64,000 nucleotides of DNA from Massiliimalia timonensis. GTDB lineage: Bacteria > Bacillota > Clostridia > Oscillospirales > Ruminococcaceae. Position numbers and translations under genes: made by a program. The stretch lies in assembly GCF_900186585.1 (NCBI RefSeq), contig NZ_FYDD01000004.1:310001-374000 (forward strand). The letters run 5' to 3'. The notes under the pieces were generated by a model, which was not told where the DNA came from, made no database searches, and saw only the letters and a program-made list of their open reading frames with translations. Position 1 is the first letter of the stretch. Each line of letters opens with the position of its first letter. This document shows, one piece after another, positions 7,878-15,578 of this stretch.

Positions 7878-9347
7878 ATGAAGTATATATTAGCAATAGA
7901 TCAAAGCACTTCCGGTACAAAGGCGCTGTTATTTGATTCAGTTGGCGATCTAATAGCTAGAAGTGACCTGCCTCATAGACAGATCATCTTAAACGACGGC
8001 TGGGTAGAACATGATCCGGACGAGATCTATCAAAACGTGTTAGGCGTTGTCAAAGACGTTATTAGAAAAAGCGGGATCGACCAAGATGAGATTGTCGGCG
8101 TAGGGATTTCAAACCAGCGCGAAACAGTGATGGCGTGGGACAATCGAACAGGAGAGCCTGTATACAATGCGATTGTCTGGCAGTGCTCCCGTGCGGAAAA
8201 GATCTGCGAACAGCTTTATGAGAAAGCTGAGACCATCAGAACAGCCACCGGGCTCCCGCTTTCCCCGTATTTTTCAGCGGCAAAAGCAGCGTGGATCGTA
8301 GAAAATGTGGAAGGGGTTCGTGAAAAAGCGGAGAACGGAAACATCAACTGCGGAACGATGGACAGTTGGGTGGTTTATAAATTAACGAATGGGAGGTCCT
8401 TTAAAACCGACTATTCCAACGCCTCCCGGACACAGCTTTTTAATATCACGAGCCTGGAATGGGACAAAGAAGTATGCAAAATATTTGGCGTGGAAAAGCT
8501 ATGTCTTCCCGAGGTATGCGATTCTAATGCAAATTTTGGAATGACGGATTTTAATGGGCTGTTAAAAGCCCCGATCCCGATCCATGGCGTGTTAGGGGAT
8601 TCGCATGGCGCGCTTTGCGGCCAAGGGTGCCACAAAGTGGGGATGACAAAAACTACTTATGGAACAGGCTCTTCGGTGATGATGAATATTGGGGAAAAAC
8701 CGGTATTAAGTGAAAAAGGTGTAGTCACTTCTTTGGCATGGGGGATCGATGGAAAAGTAACCTATGTTTTGGAAGGGAATATCAATTATACTGGCGCGGT
8801 GATGAAATGGGTCGTGGACGACTTGGGGCTTATAGATTTTCCTAAAATGAGTGGAAAAATCGCCTTTGAAGCAAATCCGGAAGATACGACTTATTTGGTG
8901 CCGGCATTTACTGGGTTAGGTGCGCCATATTGGGACAGTAAAGCGAAAGCGATCATCTGCGGAATGACCAGAAATACCGGAAGAGCAGAGATTGTTAGGG
9001 CTGCAGAAGAATGCATTGGATATCAAATCACTGATATCTTAACTATTATGAGCGAAGAGGCCGGCGTTCCATTGCGGGAGCTTCGTGTGGATGGCGGTCC
9101 GACCAGGGATAAGTATTTAATGCAATTTCAAAGCGATATGCTGGGGATACCGGTTCGTGTTCCGGCGATCGAGGAATTAAGCGGCGTAGGGCCGGCCTAT
9201 CTGGCTGGGATCGCAATGGGCGTTTATGACAGCCATGTGTTTGAACGGCTGGAGCGCATTTCATTTACACCGCAAATGAGTGATGAAACGAGGGCGAAAC
9301 GCTATTCCGGCTGGAAAGAAGCTGTGCGGCTCGTGTTATCAAAATAA
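7878..9347 (+). CDS. FGGY-family carbohydrate kinase, glycerol-kinase-like with altered pocket
   Basis: ATP-dependent sugar or polyol kinase of 489 residues with the GlpK layout: N-terminal FGGY domain (AIDQSTSGTKALLFD), the NQRET substrate motif at residues 79-83, and C-terminal FGGY domain (VPAFTGLGAPYWDS, VDGGPTRDKYLMQFQ). Compared with E. coli GlpK, the Arg-Glu pair, the Trp of IVWQ, the Tyr of PYFS and the Asp of GDSHGA are kept. The pocket Phe270 (YGTGCF) is replaced by Ser (YGTGSS), so a larger or branched substrate than glycerol is likely. GAGGAG at 7868-7873 supports ATG 7878. It sits between the transketolase halves and the sugar-binding protein, so it probably phosphorylates the ketose made by the isomerase. 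Confidence 0.88.
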   Translation: MKYILAIDQSTSGTKALLFDSVGDLIARSDLPHRQIILNDGWVEHDPDEIYQNVLGVVKDVIRKSGIDQDEIVGVGISNQRETVMAWDNRTGEPVYNAIVWQCSRAEKICEQLYEKAETIRTATGLPLSPYFSAAKAAWIVENVEGVREKAENGNINCGTMDSWVVYKLTNGRSFKTDYSNASRTQLFNITSLEWDKEVCKIFGVEKLCLPEVCDSNANFGMTDFNGLLKAPIPIHGVLGDSHGALCGQGCHKVGMTKTTYGTGSSVMMNIGEKPVLSEKGVVTSLAWGIDGKVTYVLEGNINYTGAVMKWVVDDLGLIDFPKMSGKIAFEANPEDTTYLVPAFTGLGAPYWDSKAKAIICGMTRNTGRAEIVRAAEECIGYQITDILTIMSEEAGVPLRELRVDGGPTRDKYLMQFQSDMLGIPVRVPAIEELSGVGPAYLAGIAMGVYDSHVFERLERISFTPQMSDETRAKRYSGWKEAVRLVLSK

Positions 9348-9359
9348 AGGGAGGGTTTT

Positions 9360-9401
9360 ATGAAATACCACTATATCAAATACAGGAAATATCCTGTGTA
9401 A
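9360..9401 (+). other. 13-codon mini-ORF with embedded 6-bp hairpin
   Basis: Between the kinase stop and the binding-protein start lies ATG plus 12 codons (MKYHYIKYRKYPV) behind its own GGAGGG. Inside it, ACAGGA at 9382-9387 pairs perfectly with TCCTGT at 9392-9397 over a 4-base loop. It could be a leader peptide or, more simply, an mRNA stem that raises the level of the downstream binding-protein segment. Reality of translation is unknown. Confidence 0.35.
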
Positions 9402-9418
9402 AATAAGGAGGAAATTTT

Positions 9419-10798
9419 ATGAAAAGGGCAAAAAGATTATTAGCTGTTGTTTTTGCTGCCTTGATGACCAGTACGCTGATCGCAAGCTGCGGGAAAAACG
9501 ATCAAGGGAACACCAGCGGCGGGAAAACTGATGGCGGTTCTGGGAAAACGGTAGAGATCAGGCTGCTGTCCGGATGGACGACTGCTGGTGAGGATGTATC
9601 TCCTGACAGTGTGATTTACAACCAAAAGATCGAAGAATTCAATGCAGAAAATAACGGTGTAAAAATCATCAATGAACCGTCTGCGGGAGATGATAAGAGA
9701 AATAAAGCAAGATTGGATGTTACCGCAAACAATGCTTGCGATATCTGGCACTTCTGGGGCGGTTCCATTTTACAGGACTACGTTAATGAAGGCGTGTTGG
9801 CGGACTGTGACGAATATTTTGAAGAATCCGAAAAGGTGAAAAAAGAAGATTATGCACAGGAATATATTGATTTTGACGTGTTTGACGGTGTAAACTACGG
9901 TGTTCCGTTTACTCTGGCTGTTAGTGTATTTGCTGTGAACAAAGAAATTTTTGAAGAATGCGGCCTGACCGAGGAAGACTATCCGACAAACCTGACGGAA
10001 CTCAAAGAGGTATCTAAGGTTTTGACAGATAACGGATATGCAGCTACTAACGTAGGCTCTAAGGGCGGTAACCCATCTCATTTCTTCTATTCCGATTATG
10101 TTTGCCAACAGGAAGGCGGGCAGGAAGTAATTGAGGATATGCTGACCAGTTATCAGTTCGATACTCCTCAAAACAGAAAAGCAATGGAAGCCATGGAAGA
10201 TCTGCAGAAGAGCGGCGTATTCCCATCAGACCCAATGGCTAACGGCGACTGGTCTCCGTCTTTTGAGCTGTTCACACAGGGTAAAGCCGGCATGCTGTAT
10301 ACTTTCAACTGGCAGTTTACGCAGTTCCCGGAAGAGATGCTGGATAAAATCGAAATCATTCCTGTTCCAGCGTTAGATGATGCGGACATCAGTACCTCTA
10401 CTTTCCAGGAAGGCTGGATCAACGACGCAAACGTGATCCTTAAAAAATCCTGGGACGATCCGGAAAAACACGATGCAGTAGTAAAAGCGTTTGATTTTAT
10501 TAACTGGGATATTCCAAAAGCCGGCGCAGAAGCTGGTGCGATCGTTTCCCCGAACAGCAGAATTACAGAATCTATTGATTATGAAAACGGCGACTTTGGC
10601 TTGCTGGGCAAAGTAATGCAATGGAGAGTTGAAAATGATGTTACTGGCCGGCCAAATCACTGGGCGAACTGCCCGAACGGTGATCTGCAGGCTTTCTATC
10701 AGTCGACTTTGGATGAATTGTGGGCTGGTACTGTTTCTGCTGATGAAGCGGTAGATAAGATCCAGAAGAAATTCGACGAAGAGAAGGCAAACGCATAA
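9419..10798 (+). CDS. Extracellular sugar-binding lipoprotein of an ABC transporter (family 1)
   Basis: Solute-binding lipoprotein of 459 residues anchored to the outer face of the membrane. A signal peptide of about 23 residues ends in the lipobox LIASC, then a flexible Gly/Ser/Asn linker, then the family 1 binding fold (WTTAGEDVSP..., DIWHFWGGS, AGMLYTFNWQF, NDANVILKKS). AAGGAGG at 9405-9411 gives a strong ribosome site 7 bases before ATG. It is separated from the kinase by 71 bases with a small hairpin, a layout that often lets binding protein be made in excess of the enzymes. It most probably feeds the permease and ATPase at the window start. Several Trp and acidic residues suit carbohydrate binding; ligand unknown. 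Confidence 0.92.
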   Translation: MKRAKRLLAVVFAALMTSTLIASCGKNDQGNTSGGKTDGGSGKTVEIRLLSGWTTAGEDVSPDSVIYNQKIEEFNAENNGVKIINEPSAGDDKRNKARLDVTANNACDIWHFWGGSILQDYVNEGVLADCDEYFEESEKVKKEDYAQEYIDFDVFDGVNYGVPFTLAVSVFAVNKEIFEECGLTEEDYPTNLTELKEVSKVLTDNGYAATNVGSKGGNPSHFFYSDYVCQQEGGQEVIEDMLTSYQFDTPQNRKAMEAMEDLQKSGVFPSDPMANGDWSPSFELFTQGKAGMLYTFNWQFTQFPEEMLDKIEIIPVPALDDADISTSTFQEGWINDANVILKKSWDDPEKHDAVVKAFDFINWDIPKAGAEAGAIVSPNSRITESIDYENGDFGLLGKVMQWRVENDVTGRPNHWANCPNGDLQAFYQSTLDELWAGTVSADEAVDKIQKKFDEEKANA

Positions 10799-10850
10799 TT
10801 ATATCGGCGTTGATAAGCCTGTGACAGCAATAAATTGCGTACTTTTTCCA

Positions 10851-10899
10851 ACACAGCAATGTTTTTGCTGTGTGCCGTGCTGGTCGTGCGCGGCTTTTT
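10851..10899 (+). terminator. Terminator region of the LacI-led operon
   Basis: A perfect 9-bp stem (ACACAGCAA at 10851-10859 with TTGCTGTGT at 10865-10873) is followed by a second GC-rich hairpin (GCCG...CGGC) ending in TTTTT. The next 90 bases show no gene. Confidence 0.75.
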
Positions 10900-10992
10900 G
10901 CTGGAATTGTCAGGTGGGGCAGTTACAGTGGGCTTGTAGTTGTGTTATTTGGCGGTGTGGGAGCCGGTGTCTGAGCATATAAAAAATTATAT

Positions 10993-11021
10993 TTGACAAA
11001 TAAATAAAATCATGATATACT
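10993..11021 (+). promoter_or_regulatory. Sigma-A promoter of the cold-shock gene
   Basis: TTGACA (10993-10998), a 17-base spacer and TATACT (11016-11021) form a near-consensus promoter. Predicted transcript start is about 11028, giving a leader of roughly 118 bases. Confidence 0.85.
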
Positions 11022-11050
11022 AAACAAGTATTCAAGATAATTGCTTTGTT

Positions 11051-11113
11051 CTCACAGGTCTGCGAGTCATCGTTAGTTTGATGGACGCACAGGACTGTGA
11101 GTTTTCTTTTTTC
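11051..11113 (+). promoter_or_regulatory. Leader hairpin with U-tract ahead of csp (attenuator-like)
   Basis: CTCACAG at 11051-11057 pairs with CTGTGAG at 11095-11101; inner TGCG/CGCA and CATC/GATG pairs extend the stem. A TTTTCTTTTTT tract follows at once, 33 bases before the csp start codon. The arrangement looks like an intrinsic terminator inside the leader, so read-through would be regulated, possibly by temperature or by Csp itself. Structure is by eye. Confidence 0.55.
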
Positions 11114-11145
11114 TAGGGTACAAATTATTTTTTTGGAGGTACCCT

Positions 11146-11358
11146 ATGAATAACGGTACAGTAAAATGGTTCAATTCTGAAAAAGGCTTCGGCTTTATTT
11201 CAAACGACAATGGCGGCGAGGATGTGTTCGTACATTTTTCCGCGATCATCGGCCAAGGCTTTAAATCTTTGGCAGAGGGTCAGAAGGTTACTTTTGACAC
11301 GGAAACCGACCCGAAAAATTCCAAGAAGCTGCGGGCAGTCAATGTCTGTTTAGCATAA
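11146..11358 (+). CDS. Cold-shock protein, CspA/CspB family
   Basis: A 70-residue single cold-shock domain protein that binds single-stranded RNA and DNA. Both nucleic-acid motifs are intact: RNP1-like KGFGFI (residues 13-18) and RNP2-like VFVHF. It starts at ATG 11146 behind TTGGAGGT. It is monocistronic, with its own near-consensus promoter, a structured leader and a terminator. Expected role is as an RNA chaperone that melts mRNA structure in the cold or in stationary phase. Confidence 0.97.
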   Translation: MNNGTVKWFNSEKGFGFISNDNGGEDVFVHFSAIIGQGFKSLAEGQKVTFDTETDPKNSKKLRAVNVCLA

Positions 11359-11364
11359 GGAAAA

Positions 11365-11406
11365 AACGCCCTGTGCACAAATTTTCGTGCGCAGGGCGTT
11401 TTTTTG
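11365..11406 (+). terminator. Terminator of the csp gene
   Basis: A 14-bp stem (AACGCCCTGTGCAC with GTGCGCAGGGCGTT, one wobble pair) is followed by a T run. Confidence 0.95.
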
Positions 11407-11455
11407 TATGTCAAAAAGATTCGGGAAACTTCTGCTATTTTTTACAAATTACCTA

Positions 11456-11485
11456 TAGACAAATCCCGGACTGGTATACTATAAT
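11456..11485 (+). promoter_or_regulatory. Promoter of the pyr operon
   Basis: TAGACA (11456-11461), an 18-base spacer and TATAAT (11480-11485). A second TATACT overlaps at 11475. The transcript would start near 11492, just ahead of the PyrR-binding loop. Confidence 0.75.
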
Positions 11486-11499
11486 AAATACAAATAAAA

Positions 11500-11626
11500 A
11501 CGCAACCTTTAAATCGGTCCCGTGAGGCCGGCAAGGCAGCAGGCTTAAATGGGGTACAGGGGAAGCTGTATCCATGATATGAGGAGCATATAAGCTGACA
11601 ACTGCTTTGCAGATGTCAGCTTTTTT
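11500..11626 (+). promoter_or_regulatory. PyrR attenuator: binding loop plus terminator
   Basis: The leader contains the PyrR anti-antiterminator element: a stem loop around 11503-11536 with the loop core GGTCCCGTGAGGCC, matching the conserved TCC-N-GNGAGG pattern. A terminator follows with AAGCTGACA (11592-11600) pairing to TGTCAGCTT (11614-11622) and a T run to 11626. In the known mechanism, UMP-bound PyrR stabilises the first loop, which prevents the antiterminator and lets the terminator form. The pyr operon is therefore repressed by pyrimidine sufficiency. Confidence 0.9.
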
Positions 11627-11696
11627 ATTATGTAATAATGCGGTAAGCAAGGCGGGGGCTTATTTGGAACCGTCACACGGAAAAGAGGTGCAGCAG

Positions 11697-12224
11697 GTGG
11701 AGAGAAAACTGATCTTGGATGAGAAAGCCATGGAGCGGGCGATCGCCCGTATTTCGTACGAGATCATTGAACGGAATAAGGGCGCGGATGAATTGTGTGT
11801 GGTCGGGATCCTTTCCCGCGGGGCGGAGCTTGCTGGGAGGATCGCCGGAAAGATCAGCCAGATTGAGAATAAACGGGTGCCTTGCGGCGTGCTGGATATT
11901 ACTGCATTCCGGGACGACTCAAAAAAGGAAACCGCGGGCGATGATCAGACAGATCTGCCGTTCCCGATCGAAGGGAAGCGGGTCGTTTTGGTAGATGATG
12001 TGATCTATACCGGACGAAGCGCCCGCAGTGCTATGGAAGCGGTGATGAAACGCGGCCGGGCTAAGGCTATACAACTGGCGGCGCTGGTGGACCGGGGGCA
12101 CCGGGAACTGCCGATTCGCGCGGATTTTATCGGCAAGAACCTGCCCACCTCCAAACAGGAAACAGTACAGGTGCTTGTCAAAGAGAGAGATGGCATCAAC
12201 AGTGTTTACATCTTATCGGAATAA
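11697..12224 (+). CDS. pyrR: Bifunctional pyr operon attenuator / uracil phosphoribosyltransferase PyrR
   Basis: A 175-residue RNA-binding regulator that senses UMP/UTP and also has uracil phosphoribosyltransferase activity. The PRPP loop VVLVDDVIYTGRSAR (about residues 92-106) and the start ERKLILDEKAMERA are typical. GTG 11697 is chosen because AAAAGAGGTG precedes it by 6 bases and gives the usual family length; the frame remains open upstream to 11607, inside the terminator, which would add about 30 atypical residues. It is the first gene of the operon it controls, preceded by its own RNA target. Confidence 0.95.
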   Translation: MERKLILDEKAMERAIARISYEIIERNKGADELCVVGILSRGAELAGRIAGKISQIENKRVPCGVLDITAFRDDSKKETAGDDQTDLPFPIEGKRVVLVDDVIYTGRSARSAMEAVMKRGRAKAIQLAALVDRGHRELPIRADFIGKNLPTSKQETVQVLVKERDGINSVYILSE

Positions 12225-12238
12225 AGGGAGGCGGAGAA

Positions 12239-13513
12239 ATGCTGATTCAGGCAGGCAGGGTAGTTGATCCGGCAAATGGGATCGACCGGCAGATGGATAT
12301 TCGCGTATTGGACGGGAAGATCGCCGCGGTGGAAGAGAGCTTGGCTCCAATGGCAGGCGAAGAAGTGATCGATGCCAAAGGGCTGGCAGTTATGCCAGGG
12401 CTGGTGGACATGCATGTGCATCTTCGCGACCCGGGGCTTACTCATAAAGAAGATATTTTGACCGGCTGTGAAGCTGCGGCGGCAGGCGGGGTTACCTCGC
12501 TGTTGTGCATGCCAAACACCAGCCCGGTGATCGACAACAAAGAAACGATCGAATATATCCAGCAAAAGGCGGTACCGGCGAAAGCCAATGTATACCTGAC
12601 CGGGGCAATTACAAAAGGGCTGGCAGGCAGCGAGCTTTCGGATTTTCCTATGTACCATGCACTGGGCGTGAAAGCGGTCAGCGACGACGGCCGTCCGGTG
12701 AAAAATGCGGCGGTGATGAGCAAGGCCTTGCAGGAGGCCCAGAAAAATGAATTGCTTGTCACCTCTCATTGTGAGGATCTGGACATTATTGCCGGGGGGA
12801 TCGTCAATGAAGGAAAGGCGTCCCATGCGCTTGGGGTCAAGGGGATGCACCGCAGCAGCGAGGACAGCATTACCGCCCGGGAGATCGTTCTGGCGGAAAC
12901 GCACGGCTGCCGGGTGCATATTGCACATGTATCGACAAAGCTTTCGGTACAGCTGATCCGGGAGGCAAAAGCAAGAGGCGTGCAGGTGACCGCGGAAACC
13001 TGCCCCCATTATTTTGGAATGACAGAAGACGCGGTACTGAGCCGGGATGCGGATTACCGGATGAACCCGCCGCTGCGCTCAGAGGAAGACCGGAAAGCCG
13101 TACTGCAAGGGGTGCTGGACGGAACGATGGACTGCATCGTTACCGACCATGCGCCGCATGCCCCTGAAGAAAAGGCGGATTTTTTCAAAGCGCCGAACGG
13201 AGTCATCGGAATGGAGACCTCTTTCGCGGCAGCTTACACTCATCTGGTGAAAGAGGGGCTGTGCAGCTTATCTCAGCTGACAGCGATGATGAGCCGAAAC
13301 CCAGCCCGTATTTTAGGGATCAGGGCAGGGAGCCTTTCGGTGGGAATGCCGGCGGATATTGCGCTTGCAGACTGTGAACAGGAATGGGTAGTGGACCCTG
13401 AAAAAAGCCGCTCCCGTTCTAAAAATATGATCTATAAAGAACAAACTTTATCCGCCAGGATCGTAAGGACAATCAAAGGCGGAACAACCGTATACCAGGC
13501 AGAGCAGTTATAA
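12239..13513 (+). CDS. pyrC: Dihydroorotase, class I
   Basis: Zinc amidohydrolase of 424 residues that interconverts carbamoyl-aspartate and dihydroorotate, the third step of UMP synthesis. Visible ligands: HxH in DMHVHLRDPG (about residue 60), His in SHCEDLD, His in HIAHVSTK and the catalytic Asp in VTDHAPHAPEEK. The start follows AAAGGGAGG and lies 14 bases after pyrR. The class I (long) form and the position after pyrR match Firmicutes operons. No pyrB (aspartate transcarbamylase), its usual neighbour, is seen, so the preceding step must be encoded elsewhere. Confidence 0.96.
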   Translation: MLIQAGRVVDPANGIDRQMDIRVLDGKIAAVEESLAPMAGEEVIDAKGLAVMPGLVDMHVHLRDPGLTHKEDILTGCEAAAAGGVTSLLCMPNTSPVIDNKETIEYIQQKAVPAKANVYLTGAITKGLAGSELSDFPMYHALGVKAVSDDGRPVKNAAVMSKALQEAQKNELLVTSHCEDLDIIAGGIVNEGKASHALGVKGMHRSSEDSITAREIVLAETHGCRVHIAHVSTKLSVQLIREAKARGVQVTAETCPHYFGMTEDAVLSRDADYRMNPPLRSEEDRKAVLQGVLDGTMDCIVTDHAPHAPEEKADFFKAPNGVIGMETSFAAAYTHLVKEGLCSLSQLTAMMSRNPARILGIRAGSLSVGMPADIALADCEQEWVVDPEKSRSRSKNMIYKEQTLSARIVRTIKGGTTVYQAEQL

Positions 13514-13527
13514 GGAGGAAGAGAAAG

Positions 13528-14463
13528 ATGTCAATGGATAGGCTGATTACAAAGATCTTGGAGACCGGGAATCCCACGGTTGCCGGATTGGACCCAAAGC
13601 TTTCCTATGTTCCGGGATTTATCCGGGAAGAATCGGTAAAGAAATATGGGAAAACCCTGGAGGCAGCGGCCGACGCGCTGCTTACCTTTAACAAGGCGCT
13701 GATCGACGAGCTGTGCGATATCGTACCGGCGGTAAAACCGCAGTGCGCTTATTATGAAATGTACGGCTGGCAGGGCGTAAAAGCCCTGTATGAAACCATG
13801 GCATACGCCCGGGAAAAAGGGATGTACGTCATCACTGACGGCAAGCGCAATGATATCGGCACCACCATGGAGGCTTACGCGATTGGCCATTTGGGGGAAA
13901 CCGATGTGTTTGGGGAAACCCAGTACGGTTTTTTGGGCGACTGCCTGACCGTCAACGGCTATCTGGGTACCGATGGGATTGCTCCGCTTTTGAAGGTTTG
14001 CGAAGCCTGTGACAAGGGGATCTTTGTGCTGGTAAAAACCTCGAATCCCTCTTCCGGAGAGCTGCAGGACCGCATGATCGGCGGCCAAAAGGTATACGAA
14101 GTGATGGGCGGAATGTGTGAAACCTGGGGCGCGGAACAGATTGGAAAATACGGCTACAGCTCTGTTGGCGCTGTGGTTGGCGCGACTTATCCGGAGCAGC
14201 TTCGCGAACTGCGTGAAAAGATGCCGCACACCTTTTTCTTAGTCCCGGGATACGGCGCGCAGGGCGGCGGCGCTAAGGACGTAAGCTATGCATTTGATCA
14301 AAACGGCCTTGGGGCGATCGTCAATTCCTCCCGCGGGATCATGTGCGCATACCAAAAAGAGGGCTGCGATGAACGCGATTTTGCCAAAGCCGCGCGTAGG
14401 GAAGCGATCCGTATGAAAGAAGATATTACTAGTGTGATCCCAAAGATCGCATGGAATAAATAG
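13528..14463 (+). CDS. pyrF: Orotidine 5'-phosphate decarboxylase, type 2
   Basis: A 311-residue decarboxylase of OMP to UMP, belonging to the longer type 2 subgroup rather than the ~230-residue type common in Bacillus. The catalytic Asp-Lys array is DGKRNDIG (about residue 109), and TVNGYLGTDG and GATYPEQL are also typical. ATG 13528 follows AAGGAGGAAGAG. It lies 14 bases after pyrC in the same transcript. Confidence 0.95.
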   Translation: MSMDRLITKILETGNPTVAGLDPKLSYVPGFIREESVKKYGKTLEAAADALLTFNKALIDELCDIVPAVKPQCAYYEMYGWQGVKALYETMAYAREKGMYVITDGKRNDIGTTMEAYAIGHLGETDVFGETQYGFLGDCLTVNGYLGTDGIAPLLKVCEACDKGIFVLVKTSNPSSGELQDRMIGGQKVYEVMGGMCETWGAEQIGKYGYSSVGAVVGATYPEQLRELREKMPHTFFLVPGYGAQGGGAKDVSYAFDQNGLGAIVNSSRGIMCAYQKEGCDERDFAKAARREAIRMKEDITSVIPKIAWNK

Positions 14464-14489
14464 ATGAATAACATGGAGGAGAAAGTGTT

Positions 14490-15578
14490 ATGATCCAGAA
14501 TGGAAAGCAGGCAGTCCTGCTGTTGGAAAACGGGATGGAATTTGTCGGAAAAAGCTGTGGCGCAGAGGGCATGGCAATGGGGGAAACAGTGTTCACCACT
14601 ACAATGGTCGGGTATCAGGAAACGCTGACCGATTCCGCTTTTTACGGAAAGCTGGTCACCCAAACCTTTCCGCTGCTTGGGAACTACGGAGTGAACGGGC
14701 AGGACGATGAGGCGCCGCGTTGCTATGCGGCGGGCTATATTATCCGCGAATGGTGCGAGCACCCGTCCAATTTCCGCTGTGAGGGCGACCTCAACAGCTA
14801 TCTGAAAGAACATAACATCATTGGGATCTATGACATCGACACTCGCCGCCTGACAAAAATTCTGCGGGAAGAGGGGGAAATGTCCGGCGTGATCGTCACT
14901 GGTGAATATCAAAAGGATGAGCTGTTAAAACAGCTTCAGGCTTATTCAGTAAAGGATGCGGTTGCGGCGGTATCTGTCACAGAGGAAAAACACTGCCCGG
15001 CAGAACACCCGGAACACCGGGTAGCTGTTTTGGATCTGGGCGTTCACCGGACAGCCATTGAAGCACTGAACCGCAGGGGCTGCGACGTAACGGTTCTGCC
15101 ATACGATACTACGGCGGAAGAGATCTTAAAGGCCGGGTTTGACGGCGTTTTGCTCCCAGAGGGACCGGGAGACCCCACGGAAAATACAGACGTGATCGAG
15201 CAGGTAAAGTTGCTGAGCGACGCCAACCTGCCAATGGCTGGCACCGGTTTGGGACACCAGATTTTAGCGCTGGCGCACGGCGCGTCGGTAAGCCGTTTAA
15301 AATACGGACACCGGGGCGGGAACCAGCCGGTGATCAACGTAAATAGCGGTCGGACTTATGTCACCGCACAGAACCACGGCTATGTGGTCGACCGTGACAG
15401 TGTAGACCCAAAAGTGGCGCAGATCAGCTTCCATAACGCGAATGACAAAACCTGCGAGGGATTGCGTTATCTGGAAAAGCCGATCATCAGCGTGCAGTTT
15501 ACGCCGGATGATATGGTCGGTTTTTATGATGAGTGGATGGAAATGCTCGAAGGAGAGGGGAAAGCAGTATGCCGTTAA
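14490..15578 (+). CDS. carA: Carbamoyl-phosphate synthase small subunit with dead glutaminase triad
   Basis: Partner of CarB, 362 residues with the normal two-domain layout: the N-terminal CarA-specific domain (residues 1-~150) and a class I glutamine amidotransferase fold (from ~175). In canonical CarA a Cys in GICLGHQ attacks glutamine, helped by His and Glu of HPE. Here the nucleophile position is Gly253 (codon GGT at 15246) in AGTGLGHQ, the His position is Thr338 (ACG at 15501) and the Glu position is Asp340, in VQFTPDD. The rest of the fold, including GPGDP, the Gln-contact GLGHQ and QNHG motifs, is well kept. Glutamine hydrolysis is therefore not expected; the subunit probably survives as a structural or allosteric partner while CarB uses free ammonia. 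Confidence 0.95.
   Translation: MIQNGKQAVLLLENGMEFVGKSCGAEGMAMGETVFTTTMVGYQETLTDSAFYGKLVTQTFPLLGNYGVNGQDDEAPRCYAAGYIIREWCEHPSNFRCEGDLNSYLKEHNIIGIYDIDTRRLTKILREEGEMSGVIVTGEYQKDELLKQLQAYSVKDAVAAVSVTEEKHCPAEHPEHRVAVLDLGVHRTAIEALNRRGCDVTVLPYDTTAEEILKAGFDGVLLPEGPGDPTENTDVIEQVKLLSDANLPMAGTGLGHQILALAHGASVSRLKYGHRGGNQPVINVNSGRTYVTAQNHGYVVDRDSVDPKVAQISFHNANDKTCEGLRYLEKPIISVQFTPDDMVGFYDEWMEMLEGEGKAVCR

Noticed and set aside
4659-9347. Sulfoquinovose degradation by a transketolase route
   Set aside because: FucI-like isomerases and split transketolases occur there, but that route needs no sugar kinase, and no sulfoquinovosidase or sulfolactaldehyde enzyme is present. The FGGY kinase fits a phosphorylated-ketose pathway better.
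12206-13009. 267-codon open frame on the minus strand opposite pyrC
   Set aside because: It overlaps an intact, well-supported pyrC, with no recognisable domain or start signal.
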